Source: an uncultured cyanobacterium | GTDB lineage: Bacteria; Cyanobacteriota; Cyanobacteriia; PCC-6307; Cyanobiaceae | Length of the DNA: 64,000 bases | NCBI GenBank assembly: GCA_903935205.1 | Contig: CAIZQU010000096.1 | Coordinates: forward strand, 1 to 64,000 | Reading direction: 5' to 3' | Part shown: one piece after another, positions 34,645 to 45,258 of the stretch | How positions within the stretch are numbered: the first letter of the stretch is position 1 | Layout of the letters: each line of letters opens with the position of its first letter | Program-made: the position numbers and the translations under genes | The notes under the pieces: generated by a model | The model's database searches: none | What the model was told of the DNA's origin: nothing | What the model saw: only the letters and a program-made list of their open reading frames with translations

Positions 34645-35788
34645 AGCCGCACCCACCCCTCCACCCCTGAGGGTCGCCCTGGCCGGCCTGGGCTTCGGCG
34701 AGAAGGTTCTGCTGCCGGCCCTGAGGGATTGTCCAGCCACCGAGCCGGTCGCCCTCTGGCATCCACGCCAGGAGCGACTGGATGCTGCATGTCAGGCGGC
34801 AGACCTGCCGGGCCACAGGGATTTCGATGACCTGCTGGCCGATCCCGCCATCGAGGCCGTGGTGATCGCCACCCCGCCGGCTCCCCGTTTTGACCTTGCC
34901 CGTCGGGCTCTGGAGGCTGGCAAGCCTCTGCTGCTGGAGAAACCGGTTGCCCTCGATGCCCACCAGGTGGAGGATCTGCAGCGGCTGGCCCTGGCGCGCC
35001 GTCTGACGGTGGCTGTGGATTTCGAATACCGGGCCGTGCCCGTCTTCCAGCAGCTGGCGGCCCTGCTGGAGCAGGGCGTTCTCGGGGAGCCCTGGCTGGT
35101 CAAGCTCGACTGGCTGATGAGCAGCCGCGCCGATCCGGCACGGCCCTGGACCTGGTATTCCCAGGCCGCCAGCGGTGGTGGCGTGCTGGGGGCCCTGGGC
35201 ACCCATGCCTTCGATCTGCTGCATTGGCTGGTGGGTCCAGGCACCCTCCAGGCTGCCCGGCTCAGCACGGCCATCCGCGAGCGACCCCTACCAGCGGCGG
35301 CCCCCGGCGAACGGTCCCGGATGGCTGGGGTCGATGCTGAGGACATCGCCCTGCTCCAGCTGGATCTGGAGGACCGGCGGGGCCGCGTCGTCCCGGCCCA
35401 GATCAACCTGGCGGCGGTGACCCGCCAGGGTCGGGGGTGCTGGCTGGAGCTGTACGGCAGCGAGGCCACCCTGGTGCTGGGCTCCAGCAATCAGGCCGAC
35501 TACGTGCACGGCTTCCAGCTCTGGATGGCCCGCCCCGGCGAAGCGCTACGGCTGCTGGAGCCCGATCCGGCCCTGGCCTGGCCTCGTACCTGGGAGGACG
35601 GCCGGATCGCCCCGGTGAGTCGGCTGCTCGGGTGGTGGGCGGCGGCGGTGCAGCAGGACAGGCCGATGGTGCCGGGTCTGGCCGAAGCCGCTCTCAGCCA
35701 GCGGCTCTGCGACCAGGCGCGCCGGTTTGCCACAGCCTGCCCCCCCGCCGGCGGCGGGGGTTGGGGAGGGGCGGGGGGCATCCCCTAG
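34637..35788 (+). CDS. Gfo/Idh/MocA family oxidoreductase
   Basis: A 383-residue NAD(P)-dependent oxidoreductase. The Rossmann motif is [18 protein letters not shown], and the family signature EKP-x-A lies in [18 protein letters not shown]. The catalytic His position is in [17 protein letters not shown]. Substrates of this family are mostly sugars, inositols or bilins (biliverdin reductase is a member), so the substrate is open. A Gly-rich tail ([10 protein letters not shown]) ends the protein. It overlaps the exported protein gene by eight bases. Confidence 0.85.
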   Translation: MAEAAPTPPPLRVALAGLGFGEKVLLPALRDCPATEPVALWHPRQERLDAACQAADLPGHRDFDDLLADPAIEAVVIATPPAPRFDLARRALEAGKPLLLEKPVALDAHQVEDLQRLALARRLTVAVDFEYRAVPVFQQLAALLEQGVLGEPWLVKLDWLMSSRADPARPWTWYSQAASGGGVLGALGTHAFDLLHWLVGPGTLQAARLSTAIRERPLPAAAPGERSRMAGVDAEDIALLQLDLEDRRGRVVPAQINLAAVTRQGRGCWLELYGSEATLVLGSSNQADYVHGFQLWMARPGEALRLLEPDPALAWPRTWEDGRIAPVSRLLGWWAAAVQQDRPMVPGLAEAALSQRLCDQARRFATACPPAGGGGWGGAGGIP

Positions 35789-35856
35789 ACTCCGCCGCAG
35801 ACACGGCGGGGGATCCCGCCAGCCGTCGCCTTCCCCCCCATTCCTCGAGGGTCCCC

Positions 35857-36930
35857 ATGGCGCTCGTCCCGCTTCGGCTGCTGCTCGACCATGCCGCCGA
35901 AAACGGCTACGGCATTCCTGCGTTCAACGTGAACAACCTGGAGCAGGTTCAGTCGATCATGGAGGCGGCCCACGAGACCGACTCTCCGGTCATTCTGCAG
36001 GCCTCCCGTGGCGCCCGCCAGTACGCCGGTGAAAGTTTTCTGCGCCACCTGATCCTGGCCGCCGTCGAGACCTATCCCGACATTCCGGTGGTGATGCACC
36101 AGGACCATGGCAACAGCCCTGCCACCTGCTACGGCGCCGCTGCCAACGGCTTCACCTCGGTGATGATGGATGGCTCGCTGATGGCCGACGCCAAGACCCC
36201 CGCCACCTACGAGTACAACGTGGCGGTCACCAAAGAGGTGGTGGATGTGGCCCATGCCATCGGCGTCAGCGTCGAGGGTGAGCTCGGCTGCCTGGGCTCC
36301 CTGGAGACCGGCATGGGTGAGGCCGAGGACGGCCACGGCTTCGAGGGCAAGCTCGACCACAGCCAGCTGCTGACCGATCCCGCCGAGGCCGCCGACTTCG
36401 TCTCCAAGACCAAGGTCGACGCCCTGGCGATCGCCATCGGCACCAGCCACGGCGCCTACAAGTTCACCCGCAAGCCCACCGGCGAAGTTCTGGCGATCAG
36501 CCGCATCGCTGAGATCCACAAGGCCATCCCCAACACCCACCTGGTGATGCACGGCTCCTCCTCGGTGCCCCAGGAGTGGCTGGACATGATCAACCAGTAC
36601 GGCGGTGCCATCCCCGAAACCTACGGTGTGCCGGTGGAGGAGATTCAGGAAGGCATCCGCAATGGCGTGCGCAAGGTGAACATCGACACCGACAACCGCC
36701 TGGCCTTCACCGCTGCCATCCGCGAGGCGGCCGCCAAGGATCCTGCCAACTTCGACCCCCGCCACTTCAACAAGCCCGCACGGGCTTACATGAAGCAGGT
36801 CTGTCTCGATCGCTATCAGCAGTTCTGGTGCGCCGGCAACGCCAGCAAGATCAAGCAGCGCGACATCAACTACTACGCCGCCCTTTATGCCAAGGGTGCC
36901 CTCGATCCCAAGAGCGCCGTTGCCGTCTGA
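35857..36930 (+). CDS. fbaA: Class II fructose-1,6-bisphosphate aldolase
   Basis: A 357-residue metal-dependent aldolase acting in the Calvin cycle and glycolysis. The zinc ligands are in [20 protein letters not shown] and [16 protein letters not shown], with a further His in [13 protein letters not shown]. The phosphate-binding region and the catalytic Asp are in [13 protein letters not shown] and [17 protein letters not shown]. It is the form typical of cyanobacteria. Translation begins at ATG 35857, and a strong terminator follows the gene. Confidence 0.96.
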   Translation: MALVPLRLLLDHAAENGYGIPAFNVNNLEQVQSIMEAAHETDSPVILQASRGARQYAGESFLRHLILAAVETYPDIPVVMHQDHGNSPATCYGAAANGFTSVMMDGSLMADAKTPATYEYNVAVTKEVVDVAHAIGVSVEGELGCLGSLETGMGEAEDGHGFEGKLDHSQLLTDPAEAADFVSKTKVDALAIAIGTSHGAYKFTRKPTGEVLAISRIAEIHKAIPNTHLVMHGSSSVPQEWLDMINQYGGAIPETYGVPVEEIQEGIRNGVRKVNIDTDNRLAFTAAIREAAAKDPANFDPRHFNKPARAYMKQVCLDRYQQFWCAGNASKIKQRDINYYAALYAKGALDPKSAVAV

Positions 36931-36957
36931 TCGACGGGGCTGTTTGCCTTTCCTCCT

Positions 36958-36983
36958 GGGGCCCATCGGGCCCCTTTTCTTTT
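36958..36983 (+). terminator. Rho-independent terminator after fbaA
   Basis: A perfect 7-bp GC stem, GGGGCCC-ATC-GGGCCCC (36958-36974), is followed by TTTTCTTTT. It is the clearest intrinsic terminator in the window and lies 28 bases after the fbaA stop. Confidence 0.88.
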
Positions 36984-37019
36984 GGAGGTTGTCAAGCTTC
37001 TGGTAGGGGAGCGATGGGT

Positions 37020-39950
37020 TCAGCCTCCAGGAGCTGCCGCCGGCCTTACAGGGGCCGCCGGTGAACCAGCGCTCACCACAGAGGCCTTGCCCTTGCGGCT
37101 GACCAATTCAGCCAGGGCCTGCTTCAGGCTGCGCTCCATCACGATCGTGCGGCCATCGGTCACCACCACGCGCACCAGGGTGGGAAGGTCGCTGTTGGAG
37201 GATTGCAGATAGATCGGCTCCACATAGAGCAGCCCCCTGCCCACCGGGAGAACCAGCAGATTGCCGTGGATCACCCTGGAGCCAGCCCTGTTCCAGAGCC
37301 CGAACTGATAACTGATCGCCGGGTCCTGTTCGATCAGGGCCGACACCTGCTGGGGCCCCAGCAGCAGCCTCTGTTGCGGGAAGCGCACCAGCAGCAGCTC
37401 GCCGTAGTTCGGCGGATCGTTGCGGGCCGCCAACCAGGCCACCAGGTTGGGGCGGCGCAGGGGCGAGAAAGGCAGCAGGAGCACAAATTCTGAGCGCTTC
37501 TGGCCTGGCAGCTGCAGAGTGAGGTGATAGGGCTCCACCGGGGTATTGCTGGAGCCATAGATCTCGAGAGGCACCGCCCAGACATCATCACCGTTGTAAA
37601 AAGTGCGCACGTCGGTGACGTGGTACCGCAGCAGCCTTTCCGCCTGAATCGCAAACTGGCTACGCGGCACCTGGATATGGGCCTGGAGAGCCTCAGGCAT
37701 CGCCGCGAGCGGGCGGAACAGTTCCGGGAAGGCGCGGCGCCAGGTGGCCAGGACAGGATCGCTGGGATCGCTCACATAGAGCCAGACCTTGCCGTTGTAG
37801 GCATCGACCACGGCCTTGACGGGGTTGCGGAAATAGCGGATACCACTGGGATTGGCCTCGGAATAGGGATAGCTATCACTGGTCGTGAACCCATCCAACA
37901 ACCAGTACTGATGTTGATCGCTGGAATAATCCGGGCTGCCCGTCACCCTGGCCGAAACAAGATAGGGCTGACTTTCGAAGCGTAGAAATGGCGCCAGGGC
38001 CCGCAGCCTTTCGCTGACCTGGCGGCGTAGATGCAGGCGCGAGCCCTCGGTGAGCGAGCCTGAGAAGAGCAGCCGTGGCTCACGCAGATAGGCGGCTGCC
38101 ATCAGCCTCTGGTGCGGGCCGTTGACCGGTAATCCGCCCGTGCCGCTGTAGTGGGAGTAGATGTTGAGCTCGCCTTCCGGGTAGTCGAACTCCCGGACCT
38201 GCGAGGGGGCGATGATGTAAGCGGCGGGCGCCGAGCCGTAATATAGGCGCGGCCGACCAACCGGCAGGGCCGATCGCGCCCCGGCGTCGCTGATCCCGAG
38301 GGAGGAGATACCCTGCACCCGCCCACTGCGGCCGAGGTCCTTGACGAAGAACAGCGGCAGGCCATCGGGCCCGAAGGCATTCACCGGAGACACGGTGAAG
38401 CCATAGCCGTGGGTGAACACCATGTGACGGTTCAGCCAGGTGCGTGAATCGAGGGCGAGACTCCCCGTATCGAGTTCGCGGGCCGTGATCAGCACCTGTT
38501 GCGACCCTTGGTCGGCCCTGTCCCCGGCGAGGGGATAGCGATCGACGGCGGCCGAGAAGAATCGGTAATAGAGGCGCAGCTGCTGCAGCTGACGGTTGGT
38601 GGCCAGCAGCGGCTTGCTGTCCCAGAGGCGGACGTTGGCCAGGGTCCCCGGGGCGCTGCGCAGGTCCTCGGGCCGCAGCTCCTGGCGGGGCTCCTGGGCT
38701 AGCTGGCGCACAGCCGACAGTCCAAAGGCCCGGCGGGTTCCCTCGATCGAGCGTTGCAGGTAGGGGGCCTCAATCGCCAGCTCCCGTGGCTGAACCACCA
38801 GCCGCTGCACCAGCGGCGCCACGATCCATTCGACGAAGGGAACCAACAGGGCTGTGGTCGCCAGCGGAATCAGGGCTCCGCGGCGCAGCCACCCCCTGGG
38901 GAGTGGCACCATCAGTCCCACGGCGGTCAGCAGCAGCAGGGCCGCCAGGATCAGGCGCAGGGGAAGCCTGACATGCAGGTCGACGAAACCGGCCCCGGCC
39001 GCCACGCCACTGCCCCGCACCATCAGATCAAAGGGGGCGAAGGCATTGCTCAACGAGGCCATCACCGCCAACACCGCCAGCTGGGGCTGAAGCACCCGTT
39101 GCTGGGCCTTGCTGAGGCCCGGGTAGCGCAGATCGCTGAGGCTCGTGCCCTCGGTGAGGGTGAGCCAGAGGCAGCCCGCCAACCCCATGGCGGCCTGGGC
39201 GATGACCACGCTGACCAGCAGATGCAGGGCCGGCAGCTGCAGCACCGTGAAGGACAGGTCGAATCCGGCCACCGGATCGTGTTGACCGAAAGGAGAGGCG
39301 AGCAGGGCGGGCACCCAGAGGCTCCAGCCGCGGGCCAGGGCGGTGGCCGACGCGATCAGGGCCGCTCCGAGGGTGATCCGCAGGGTGCTGTAGGGCCAGA
39401 GCAGCAGGGGCAGCACCAATCCCATGGCCAGACCGAGAAACAGCCAGGGAGGCAAGTCGGCCAGCATCGGGATTCCGGTGATCACCCGGCCGCTGAAGGG
39501 GGAAGCGATCAGGTCGCGGGCCTGCACCAGCAGGTAGGTGAGACCGCCGGCGAACAACAGCAGCAGGCTGCCGAGCAGGAGAAGCAGCGGCAGGGACGAC
39601 AGGGTCAGCAGAGGCAGGTCTGGAATCGGCTTGGGGGCGGCGGTCTGCCGCAGGCGCCAACAGCGCTGCAGCTGCTGCAGCTGGAGGGGAATCCCCAGAC
39701 CCAGGACCAGGGTGAAGGCGATCAGCTGCAGCAGCCAGCGGCGCAACAGCACCACTTCCGCATCAAATTGGGCAAACCACTGCCACTCGATGCCAAGCCG
39801 GGGCAACAGCACCGCCAGGCCAAGGACCAGGGCCAGCAGTGCCAGCAGGGAGACCAGCGGGAACTGGGACCGGGGGGACTGAGGTGGTGCCGAGGGGAAC
39901 CGGGACGGGGTTGCCGGCCGCAGACCGCCGGCGGAGGCTGGGGGTTTCAC
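37020..39950 (-). CDS. UPF0182 family large membrane protein
   Basis: A 976-residue protein. The N-terminal third has seven or more membrane helices (for example FPLVSLLALLALVLGLAVLL and LPLLLLLGSLLLLFAGGLTY), with the family feature LGIEWQWFAQFDAEVVLLRR. The remainder is a large exported domain (RLWDSKPLLATNRQLQQLRL, GFTVSPVNAFGPDGLPLFFV, YIIAPSQVREFDYPEGELNI). UPF0182 proteins occur in cyanobacteria, actinobacteria and clostridia; the function is unknown. The GTG start at 39950 fits the usual N-terminus. The gene is divergent from thrC and converges on fbaA beyond its terminator. Confidence 0.9.
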   Translation of the reverse strand: MKPPASAGGLRPATPSRFPSAPPQSPRSQFPLVSLLALLALVLGLAVLLPRLGIEWQWFAQFDAEVVLLRRWLLQLIAFTLVLGLGIPLQLQQLQRCWRLRQTAAPKPIPDLPLLTLSSLPLLLLLGSLLLLFAGGLTYLLVQARDLIASPFSGRVITGIPMLADLPPWLFLGLAMGLVLPLLLWPYSTLRITLGAALIASATALARGWSLWVPALLASPFGQHDPVAGFDLSFTVLQLPALHLLVSVVIAQAAMGLAGCLWLTLTEGTSLSDLRYPGLSKAQQRVLQPQLAVLAVMASLSNAFAPFDLMVRGSGVAAGAGFVDLHVRLPLRLILAALLLLTAVGLMVPLPRGWLRRGALIPLATTALLVPFVEWIVAPLVQRLVVQPRELAIEAPYLQRSIEGTRRAFGLSAVRQLAQEPRQELRPEDLRSAPGTLANVRLWDSKPLLATNRQLQQLRLYYRFFSAAVDRYPLAGDRADQGSQQVLITARELDTGSLALDSRTWLNRHMVFTHGYGFTVSPVNAFGPDGLPLFFVKDLGRSGRVQGISSLGISDAGARSALPVGRPRLYYGSAPAAYIIAPSQVREFDYPEGELNIYSHYSGTGGLPVNGPHQRLMAAAYLREPRLLFSGSLTEGSRLHLRRQVSERLRALAPFLRFESQPYLVSARVTGSPDYSSDQHQYWLLDGFTTSDSYPYSEANPSGIRYFRNPVKAVVDAYNGKVWLYVSDPSDPVLATWRRAFPELFRPLAAMPEALQAHIQVPRSQFAIQAERLLRYHVTDVRTFYNGDDVWAVPLEIYGSSNTPVEPYHLTLQLPGQKRSEFVLLLPFSPLRRPNLVAWLAARNDPPNYGELLLVRFPQQRLLLGPQQVSALIEQDPAISYQFGLWNRAGSRVIHGNLLVLPVGRGLLYVEPIYLQSSNSDLPTLVRVVVTDGRTIVMERSLKQALAELVSRKGKASVVSAGSPAAPVRPAAAPGG

Positions 39951-40004
39951 CGTTTGAGGCTAGGAACAGGGGAGGAGGGGTCAAGCCCACGCCATCAGGA
40001 CCTG

Positions 40005-40029
40005 ATACCCGAGTTCTGATATCGGGTAT
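40005..40029. promoter_or_regulatory. Inverted repeat between UPF0182 gene and thrC
   Basis: ATACCCGA (40005-40012) and TCGGGTAT (40022-40029) form a perfect 8-bp inverted repeat around a 9-base centre. It lies between two divergent genes, 54 bases before thrC and 55 beyond the UPF0182 start. The location suits a regulator binding site; no T-run follows, so it is not a normal terminator. Confidence 0.5.
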
Positions 40030-40082
40030 TACTGGGCCCATCGGAAGCCGCTGCTAATTTCCTCCCATCGCTGGCCTGAGCC

Positions 40083-41366
40083 GTGACCGCCACCCTCTCC
40101 CGCTCTACCTTCTCCGGTCTGCGCTGCAAGGAATGCGGCCACCCCTATCCGGCCGGCGCCCGCCATGTCTGTGAAGACGTCTGCTTCGGCCCCCTGGAGG
40201 TCGTCTACGACTACGAGGCCATCCGCAGTCGCGTCAGCCGGGCCACGATCGAAGCCGGGCCCGTGTCGATCTGGCGCTATCGGGAGTTCCTGCCGATCGA
40301 AGCCGATCCGATCGATGTCGGCACCGGCTTCACCCCCCTGCTGCGGGCCAACCGTCTGGCCCGTCGCCTGGGCCTGAACAATCTCTACATCAAGAACGAC
40401 GGCGTCAACATGCCGACGCTCTCCTTCAAGGACCGCGTCGTTTCCGTGGCCCTCAGCCGCGCCCGCGAGCTGGGTTTCAGCACTGTGAGCTGCGCCAGCA
40501 CCGGCAACCTCGCCAACTCGACCGCCGCGATCGCCGCCCACGCCGGGCTCGAGTGCTGTGTGTTCATTCCCAGCGATCTCGAGCTGGGCAAGGTGCTGGG
40601 CACCCTGATCTACAACCCCACCGTGATGGCGGTGAAGGGCAATTACGACCAGGTCAATCGCCTCTGTTCCGAGGTGGCCAACACCCACGGATGGGGCTTC
40701 GTGAACATCAATCTCCGCCCCTACTACTCGGAAGGATCCAAGACCCTCGGCTATGAGGTGATCGAACAGCTTGGCTGGCAGCTTCCCGACCACGTGGTCG
40801 CTCCCCTGGCCTCCGGCTCCCTGTTCACCAAGATCCACAAGGGCTTCCAGGAGTTTGTCAAGGTGGGCCTGGTCGATGAAAAGCCGGTCCGTTTCAGCGG
40901 TGCCCAGGCCGAGGGCTGCAGTCCGATCGCCCAGGCCTTTGCCGAAGGCCGCGACTTCATCACCCCGGTCAAGCCCAACACGATTGCCAAGTCGATCGCC
41001 ATCGGCAATCCCGCCGATGGCCCCTATGCCATCGACATCGCCAACCGCACGGGTGGATCCATCGCCGCCGTCAGCGATGCCGAGATCATCGCCGGCATCC
41101 AGCTGCTCGCCGAAACCGAGGGCATCTTCACCGAAACCGCCGGCGGCACCACGATCGCGGTGCTCAAGAAGCTGGTCGAACAGGGCAAGATCGATCCCTC
41201 TGAAACCACCGTCGCCTACATCACCGGTAACGGGCTCAAGACCACCGAAGCCGTCGCCAGCGCCATCGGTGAACCCTTCCTGATCGAGGCCCAGCTCGAC
41301 AGCTTCAACAGCGCCTGGGACAGGGCCCAGTCCCTGCATCGCGCCACCTGGGAAACGGTGGGCTGA
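40083..41366 (+). CDS. thrC: Threonine synthase
   Basis: A 427-residue PLP enzyme that turns O-phosphohomoserine into threonine. The PLP lysine is in PTLSFKDRVVSVALSRA. The phosphate-binding loop is SCASTGNLANSTAAIAAHAG, and the C-terminal part has TETAGGTTIAVLKKL. The N-terminus has a four-Cys pattern (LRCKECGHPY … HVCEDVC) that looks zinc-binding, as in the plant-like class. The start is GTG 40083. The next gene, for a ThiS/MoaD-type protein, may be cotranscribed (111 bases). Confidence 0.95.
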   Translation: MTATLSRSTFSGLRCKECGHPYPAGARHVCEDVCFGPLEVVYDYEAIRSRVSRATIEAGPVSIWRYREFLPIEADPIDVGTGFTPLLRANRLARRLGLNNLYIKNDGVNMPTLSFKDRVVSVALSRARELGFSTVSCASTGNLANSTAAIAAHAGLECCVFIPSDLELGKVLGTLIYNPTVMAVKGNYDQVNRLCSEVANTHGWGFVNINLRPYYSEGSKTLGYEVIEQLGWQLPDHVVAPLASGSLFTKIHKGFQEFVKVGLVDEKPVRFSGAQAEGCSPIAQAFAEGRDFITPVKPNTIAKSIAIGNPADGPYAIDIANRTGGSIAAVSDAEIIAGIQLLAETEGIFTETAGGTTIAVLKKLVEQGKIDPSETTVAYITGNGLKTTEAVASAIGEPFLIEAQLDSFNSAWDRAQSLHRATWETVG

Positions 41367-41477
41367 ATCCCGCCCTCCAACGCCCAGCGCGGCTGGCCAC
41401 CCCAAGCGCGATTCCAGAGCCCGGAACCTCCCACGCGTCCGGTCTCACACCCTCATCCCCCCTTCATCCCCGATCCC

Positions 41478-41753
41478 ATGGCCGTCCAGGTCCTGATTCC
41501 CCCCGCCCTGCAAACCCTCACCAGCGGTGAGGCCAGCGTCAGCCTTGAGGCCAACAGCATCGATGGCCTGCTGGCGGCCCTGGAGGAGCGTTTCCCCGGG
41601 TTTGGCGGGCGCATCTGTGACGAAAGCGGCAAGTTGCGCCGCTTCCTCAACCTTTACGTGAACAGCGAAGACATCCGTTTTCTCGACAACCAGGCAACCG
41701 CCCTCGCCGATGGGGATGAGGTCAGCATCGTCCCGGCGGTGGCTGGTGGCTGA
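41478..41753 (+). CDS. ThiS/MoaD-family sulfur-carrier protein
   Basis: A 91-residue ubiquitin-like protein ending in the Gly-Gly needed for thiocarboxylate formation (PAVAGG). The beta-grasp region is VQVLIPPALQTLTSGEASVS and LNLYVNSEDIRFLDNQATAL, then DGDEVSIVPAVAGG. Such proteins carry sulfur to molybdopterin, thiamine or cysteine (CysO). The position next to thrC is typical of cyanobacteria and of CysO-like carriers, which points to amino-acid sulfur metabolism; that is inference. Confidence 0.88.
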   Translation: MAVQVLIPPALQTLTSGEASVSLEANSIDGLLAALEERFPGFGGRICDESGKLRRFLNLYVNSEDIRFLDNQATALADGDEVSIVPAVAGG

Positions 41754-41856
41754 CCGGCTGGCCCTGCGGCCTAACCCTCGGGTCCTTCCCAGCCCCATGC
41801 CGTCAGCTGACGGACCGACTCCATAGGGTGGAAGGCCTGCGGTTGCTCGGCTGGTG

Positions 41857-42972
41857 ATGCAGATCCCTTCGTCCTCCCTCGACCCCCTGGCCTCCGGCGC
41901 CACAACGGCGACCACCCTGTCCCCAGTCCTGGCTCAAGACACGACCGGCCCCGCTGCGGCTCCTGCCGAGCAGCAGCGGCCTGCCGCCGGTCCGCCACCC
42001 CTGCAGGGCATCCCAGGACAGAGCCTCCCCGAGGCTGACCTCGAGGCCGTCGCTCTGATCTACGACTACCCCCAGGCGGCCAATCCGGTGAGGCCCGGTC
42101 TCACCGAGCCTCTCCCCCTGCAGCGTTGGGATGCCGCAAGCCACGGCACTGGCCCCACCGCCATCCATCCCCTCGATCTGGCTTCCGCACTCCGCTGCGA
42201 GGGCCCGCTCACCAGTCCGGCCCTGGCGGCCCACATCCTCCGCATCCAGGCCGGTGACGCCCTCGAGCTGCCCGCCGTCGCCAGCAGCTCCCTGCTGGTC
42301 GTGCTCCGCGGACGTGGGGCTCTCCAGCGTCCCGCCGGGATGGGATCGGAGTCGCTGGCCATCGCCTGGGGTCCAGGCGATGTGGTGGTGCTGCCGGCAG
42401 GACCGACGCCGCGCCTGCAGGCTGGCGAGGAGAGCAGCCTGTTCTGGGTCCATGACGGGCCGTTGCTGCACTATCTGGGGGTCACACCGACGGCGCCCCG
42501 CTTTCGGCCTGCCCTGTACCGGGCCGAGCGGCTGGAGGCGGAACTGGCGCGGCTGGAGGCCGACCACTCCAGCAGCCGGGCCAATCGTCTCAGCCTGTTG
42601 CTCGGTCACGTGGATCTGCCCGCCAGTCGCACCGTGAGCCATACCCTCTGGGCGATGCTCGGCCTGGTACCGCCGGGGGCCGTCCAGCCTCCCCATCGCC
42701 ATCAGTCGGTGGCGATCGACCTGATCCTCGACTGCGACCCCGGTTGTTACACCCTGGTGGGTACAGAGCTCGATCCGCAGGGCCAGATCCGCAATCCTCA
42801 GCGCATCGACTGGGAGCCCGGTGGTGTCTTCCTCACGCCCCCGGGGCTCTGGCATGCCCACGTCAACACCAGTGGCCGCACAGCCCGGCTGATGCCGATT
42901 CAGGACGCGGGATTACACACCTACCTGCGCAGCCTCGACATCCGCTTTGCCGGCGGCGGGCTCGGCGCCTAG
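41857..42972 (+). CDS. Bicupin protein
   Basis: About 371 residues from ATG 41857 (a GTG lies one codon upstream). Two cupin domains: the first about 110-200 (AHILRIQAGDALELPAVASS, GDVVVLPAGPTPRLQAGEES), the second about 260-345. The second has a metal-binding set in VQPPHRHQSVAIDLILDC and PGLWHAHVN; the first lacks the His residues and is probably structural. The layout resembles gentisate dioxygenase-like proteins, but the substrate is unknown. The end overlaps the convergent ftsH-like gene by 60 bases. Confidence 0.75.
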   Translation: MQIPSSSLDPLASGATTATTLSPVLAQDTTGPAAAPAEQQRPAAGPPPLQGIPGQSLPEADLEAVALIYDYPQAANPVRPGLTEPLPLQRWDAASHGTGPTAIHPLDLASALRCEGPLTSPALAAHILRIQAGDALELPAVASSSLLVVLRGRGALQRPAGMGSESLAIAWGPGDVVVLPAGPTPRLQAGEESSLFWVHDGPLLHYLGVTPTAPRFRPALYRAERLEAELARLEADHSSSRANRLSLLLGHVDLPASRTVSHTLWAMLGLVPPGAVQPPHRHQSVAIDLILDCDPGCYTLVGTELDPQGQIRNPQRIDWEPGGVFLTPPGLWHAHVNTSGRTARLMPIQDAGLHTYLRSLDIRFAGGGLGA

Positions 42973-45171
42973 GGGGTCGAAGAGATCCAGAGAGATCCTG
43001 GGCAGCTGGGGATGGGCTTCCTCCCAGGCCTGGACCTCAGCGCGGAAGCTCTCACCAGCGATCGTTTCCTCCTGGATCAGCCGCTCGACCAACCGATCGA
43101 TCAGATCCCGGCGCGGCTTCAGCGTCGCCACGGCCAGATCGAGGGCATGCATGGCCAGGGAACGCACCTGAGCATCGATCAGCCGACCGGTGCGGCTGGA
43201 GTAGTTGGCTTCGGAGCGGATCCAGTCCCGGCCCAGGAAGACCTGGCCCCCGTCCGACTCGAGGGCCACAGGGCCCAGGCTGGAGAAGCCGTAGCGGGTG
43301 ACCATTTCGCGGCAGATCTGGCTGACGGTCTGGAGATCACCGGCGGCCCCCTGGGTCACCTCGCTGGGGCCGAACACCACGATCTCGGCGGCCCGTCCCC
43401 CGAGAACCACCACCAGGCGGGCCTGCAGGTAGGCCCTGCTGATCAGACCCGAATCGAGGATGTCCTCATCGGGCATGGTGCGGGCAAAGCCTCCGATGCC
43501 GCCGGCGCGGGGCAACAGGGTCACCTTGTCGAGACGGTCAGCCCTGGGGATCAACGTGGTGAGGAGGGCGTGGCCCACCTCGTGGTAGGCGATCAACCGC
43601 TTCTTGGCGCTGTCCTGCAATGGCGCAGCGGTCAGGCCCATGGTGATCCGTTCCAGGGCATCACTGATGGCGCCGTCGTCGATCCGGTCCTGGTGGCGAC
43701 GGGCGGTGAGGATCGCCGCCTCATTGAGCAGGTTGGAGAGGTCGGCTCCCGAAAAGCCGGGGGTGCGAGCGGCCCAGTCGGCCAGGGAGACGGCATCGGC
43801 CAGGGGGCGGCTGCGGGCATGGACCGAGAGGATCTCCTCCCGTCCCCGGCGGTCGGGGAGATCCACGGTGATGCGTCGGTCGAAGCGACCCGGCCGCATC
43901 AAGGCCGTATCGAGCACATCGGGCCTGTTGGTGGCGGCCAGCAGAATCACCCCAGAGTTGTCCTCAAAGCCATCCATCTCGGTGAGGAGTTGGTTGAGGG
44001 TCTGTTCGCGTTCATCGTTGCCGCCCCCGATTCCCGCCCCACGCTGGCGGCCGACGGCATCGATCTCATCGATGAAGATGATGCATGGAGCCTTGGCCTT
44101 GGCCTGGCGGAACAGATCCCGCACCCGGCTGGCGCCAACGCCGACGAACATCTCCACGAACTCGGAGGCTGCCATCGAGAAAAAGGGCACCCCGGCCTCG
44201 CCGGCGATGGCACGGGCCAGCAGGGTCTTGCCGGTGCCAGGTGGGCCGATCAACAGCACACCCTTGGGAATCTTGGCCCCGATCGCCGTGAACCGCTCCG
44301 GGGCCCGCAGAAAGGTGACCACCTCCTGCAGCTCCTCCTTGGCTTCACCGATGCCCGCCACATCCTCAAAGCGCACGGGCACGCTCCCCTCAGACTGCAG
44401 CCGCGGCTGGCTGCGGCCAAAGCCGAGGGCGCGGTTGGCCACCTGGGCAGAGCGGCGGATCAGGAGCGTCAGACCGGCGAGGAGCAGCAGGACCAGCAGC
44501 AGATTGCCGAGCAGGCCCGCCACCGCCTCATCCCGCTGTTCATCGCGCACGCTCAGCGCCACCCTGGCTCGCTCGGCGCTGCGCAACAGGACCTGGTTGT
44601 CGTTGAACAGGGCCACATCGGCGCGCCGTCCATCGCGGTAGGTCACCGTCACCAGCCGCTGACGGGGCGCCAGCAGCAGATCCTGCACACGTCCGGCGTT
44701 GATGTCCTGCAATAACTGGCTGTAGGAGGGCTGTTCACCCCCCAGGCTGCGCAGGGAGAAGGACCCATCCCGGGTCGGCGGGGTCCCGCCAGGTCGTACC
44801 GCTGCGGGCCGTGCCTCTGGCCTGGCGCCCCGATCGCCCGCACTGGCCGGCGGCGCTGCCGTTGGCGTGGCCGGCGCCGGGACGGCTTGGGGCTTCGCGG
44901 TCCCCGTGGGGGCCGGTGTGGTGCCCTCGGTGGCGGAGACATTGGCCAGCAGGATGGATCCATCCCGGAGGGATGGGGAGCCGCCCAGCGCTTCCGGGTC
45001 AGCAAAAACGGGTCGGATCGGCGGGTTGGATGCGGTGGCGGCTGCCACGGCTGGTGGGGCGGCGGATGGCGCGCTCGCCGCGTTGCCCTGGCTTGCGGAA
45101 GAAGTGGGCAGGGCCAGGGGCTGCCAAGGCTGCAGCACCGGACTCTGGGACGAGGAAAACGACGATGCCAC
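42913..45171 (-). CDS. ftsH: FtsH-family AAA+ zinc metalloprotease (unusual N-terminus)
   Basis: A 752-residue protein from GTG 45171. The AAA core has Walker [21 protein letters not shown], Walker [19 protein letters not shown] and the arginine-finger region [11 protein letters not shown]. The protease domain has [20 protein letters not shown] (HExxH) with the third zinc ligand in [19 protein letters not shown]. The FtsH extracytoplasmic domain is present ([20 protein letters not shown]), followed by one membrane helix ([20 protein letters not shown]). The first membrane helix is missing: about 150 Ala/Pro/Ser-rich residues replace it. FtsH proteases degrade damaged membrane proteins such as photosystem II D1. 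A 13-residue C-terminal tail after a Pro/Ala stretch overlaps the bicupin gene. Confidence 0.88.
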   Translation of the reverse strand: MASSFSSSQSPVLQPWQPLALPTSSASQGNAASAPSAAPPAVAAATASNPPIRPVFADPEALGGSPSLRDGSILLANVSATEGTTPAPTGTAKPQAVPAPATPTAAPPASAGDRGARPEARPAAVRPGGTPPTRDGSFSLRSLGGEQPSYSQLLQDINAGRVQDLLLAPRQRLVTVTYRDGRRADVALFNDNQVLLRSAERARVALSVRDEQRDEAVAGLLGNLLLVLLLLAGLTLLIRRSAQVANRALGFGRSQPRLQSEGSVPVRFEDVAGIGEAKEELQEVVTFLRAPERFTAIGAKIPKGVLLIGPPGTGKTLLARAIAGEAGVPFFSMAASEFVEMFVGVGASRVRDLFRQAKAKAPCIIFIDEIDAVGRQRGAGIGGGNDEREQTLNQLLTEMDGFEDNSGVILLAATNRPDVLDTALMRPGRFDRRITVDLPDRRGREEILSVHARSRPLADAVSLADWAARTPGFSGADLSNLLNEAAILTARRHQDRIDDGAISDALERITMGLTAAPLQDSAKKRLIAYHEVGHALLTTLIPRADRLDKVTLLPRAGGIGGFARTMPDEDILDSGLISRAYLQARLVVVLGGRAAEIVVFGPSEVTQGAAGDLQTVSQICREMVTRYGFSSLGPVALESDGGQVFLGRDWIRSEANYSSRTGRLIDAQVRSLAMHALDLAVATLKPRRDLIDRLVERLIQEETIAGESFRAEVQAWEEAHPQLPRISLDLFDPLGAEPAAGKADVEAAQVGV

Positions 45172-45258
45172 GGCGCTGCCTAGCAGACCGAAACCATAGC
45201 GATTGACGAAAGGCGAGGCCGCAGCGGATGATCGTCGTTTGCATTTAGTGGTCCAGGG

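Noticed and set aside
38754-40019. 421-codon plus-strand frame inside the UPF0182 gene
   Set aside because: Gln/Gly/His-rich shadow of a large membrane-protein gene with conserved family text on the other strand.
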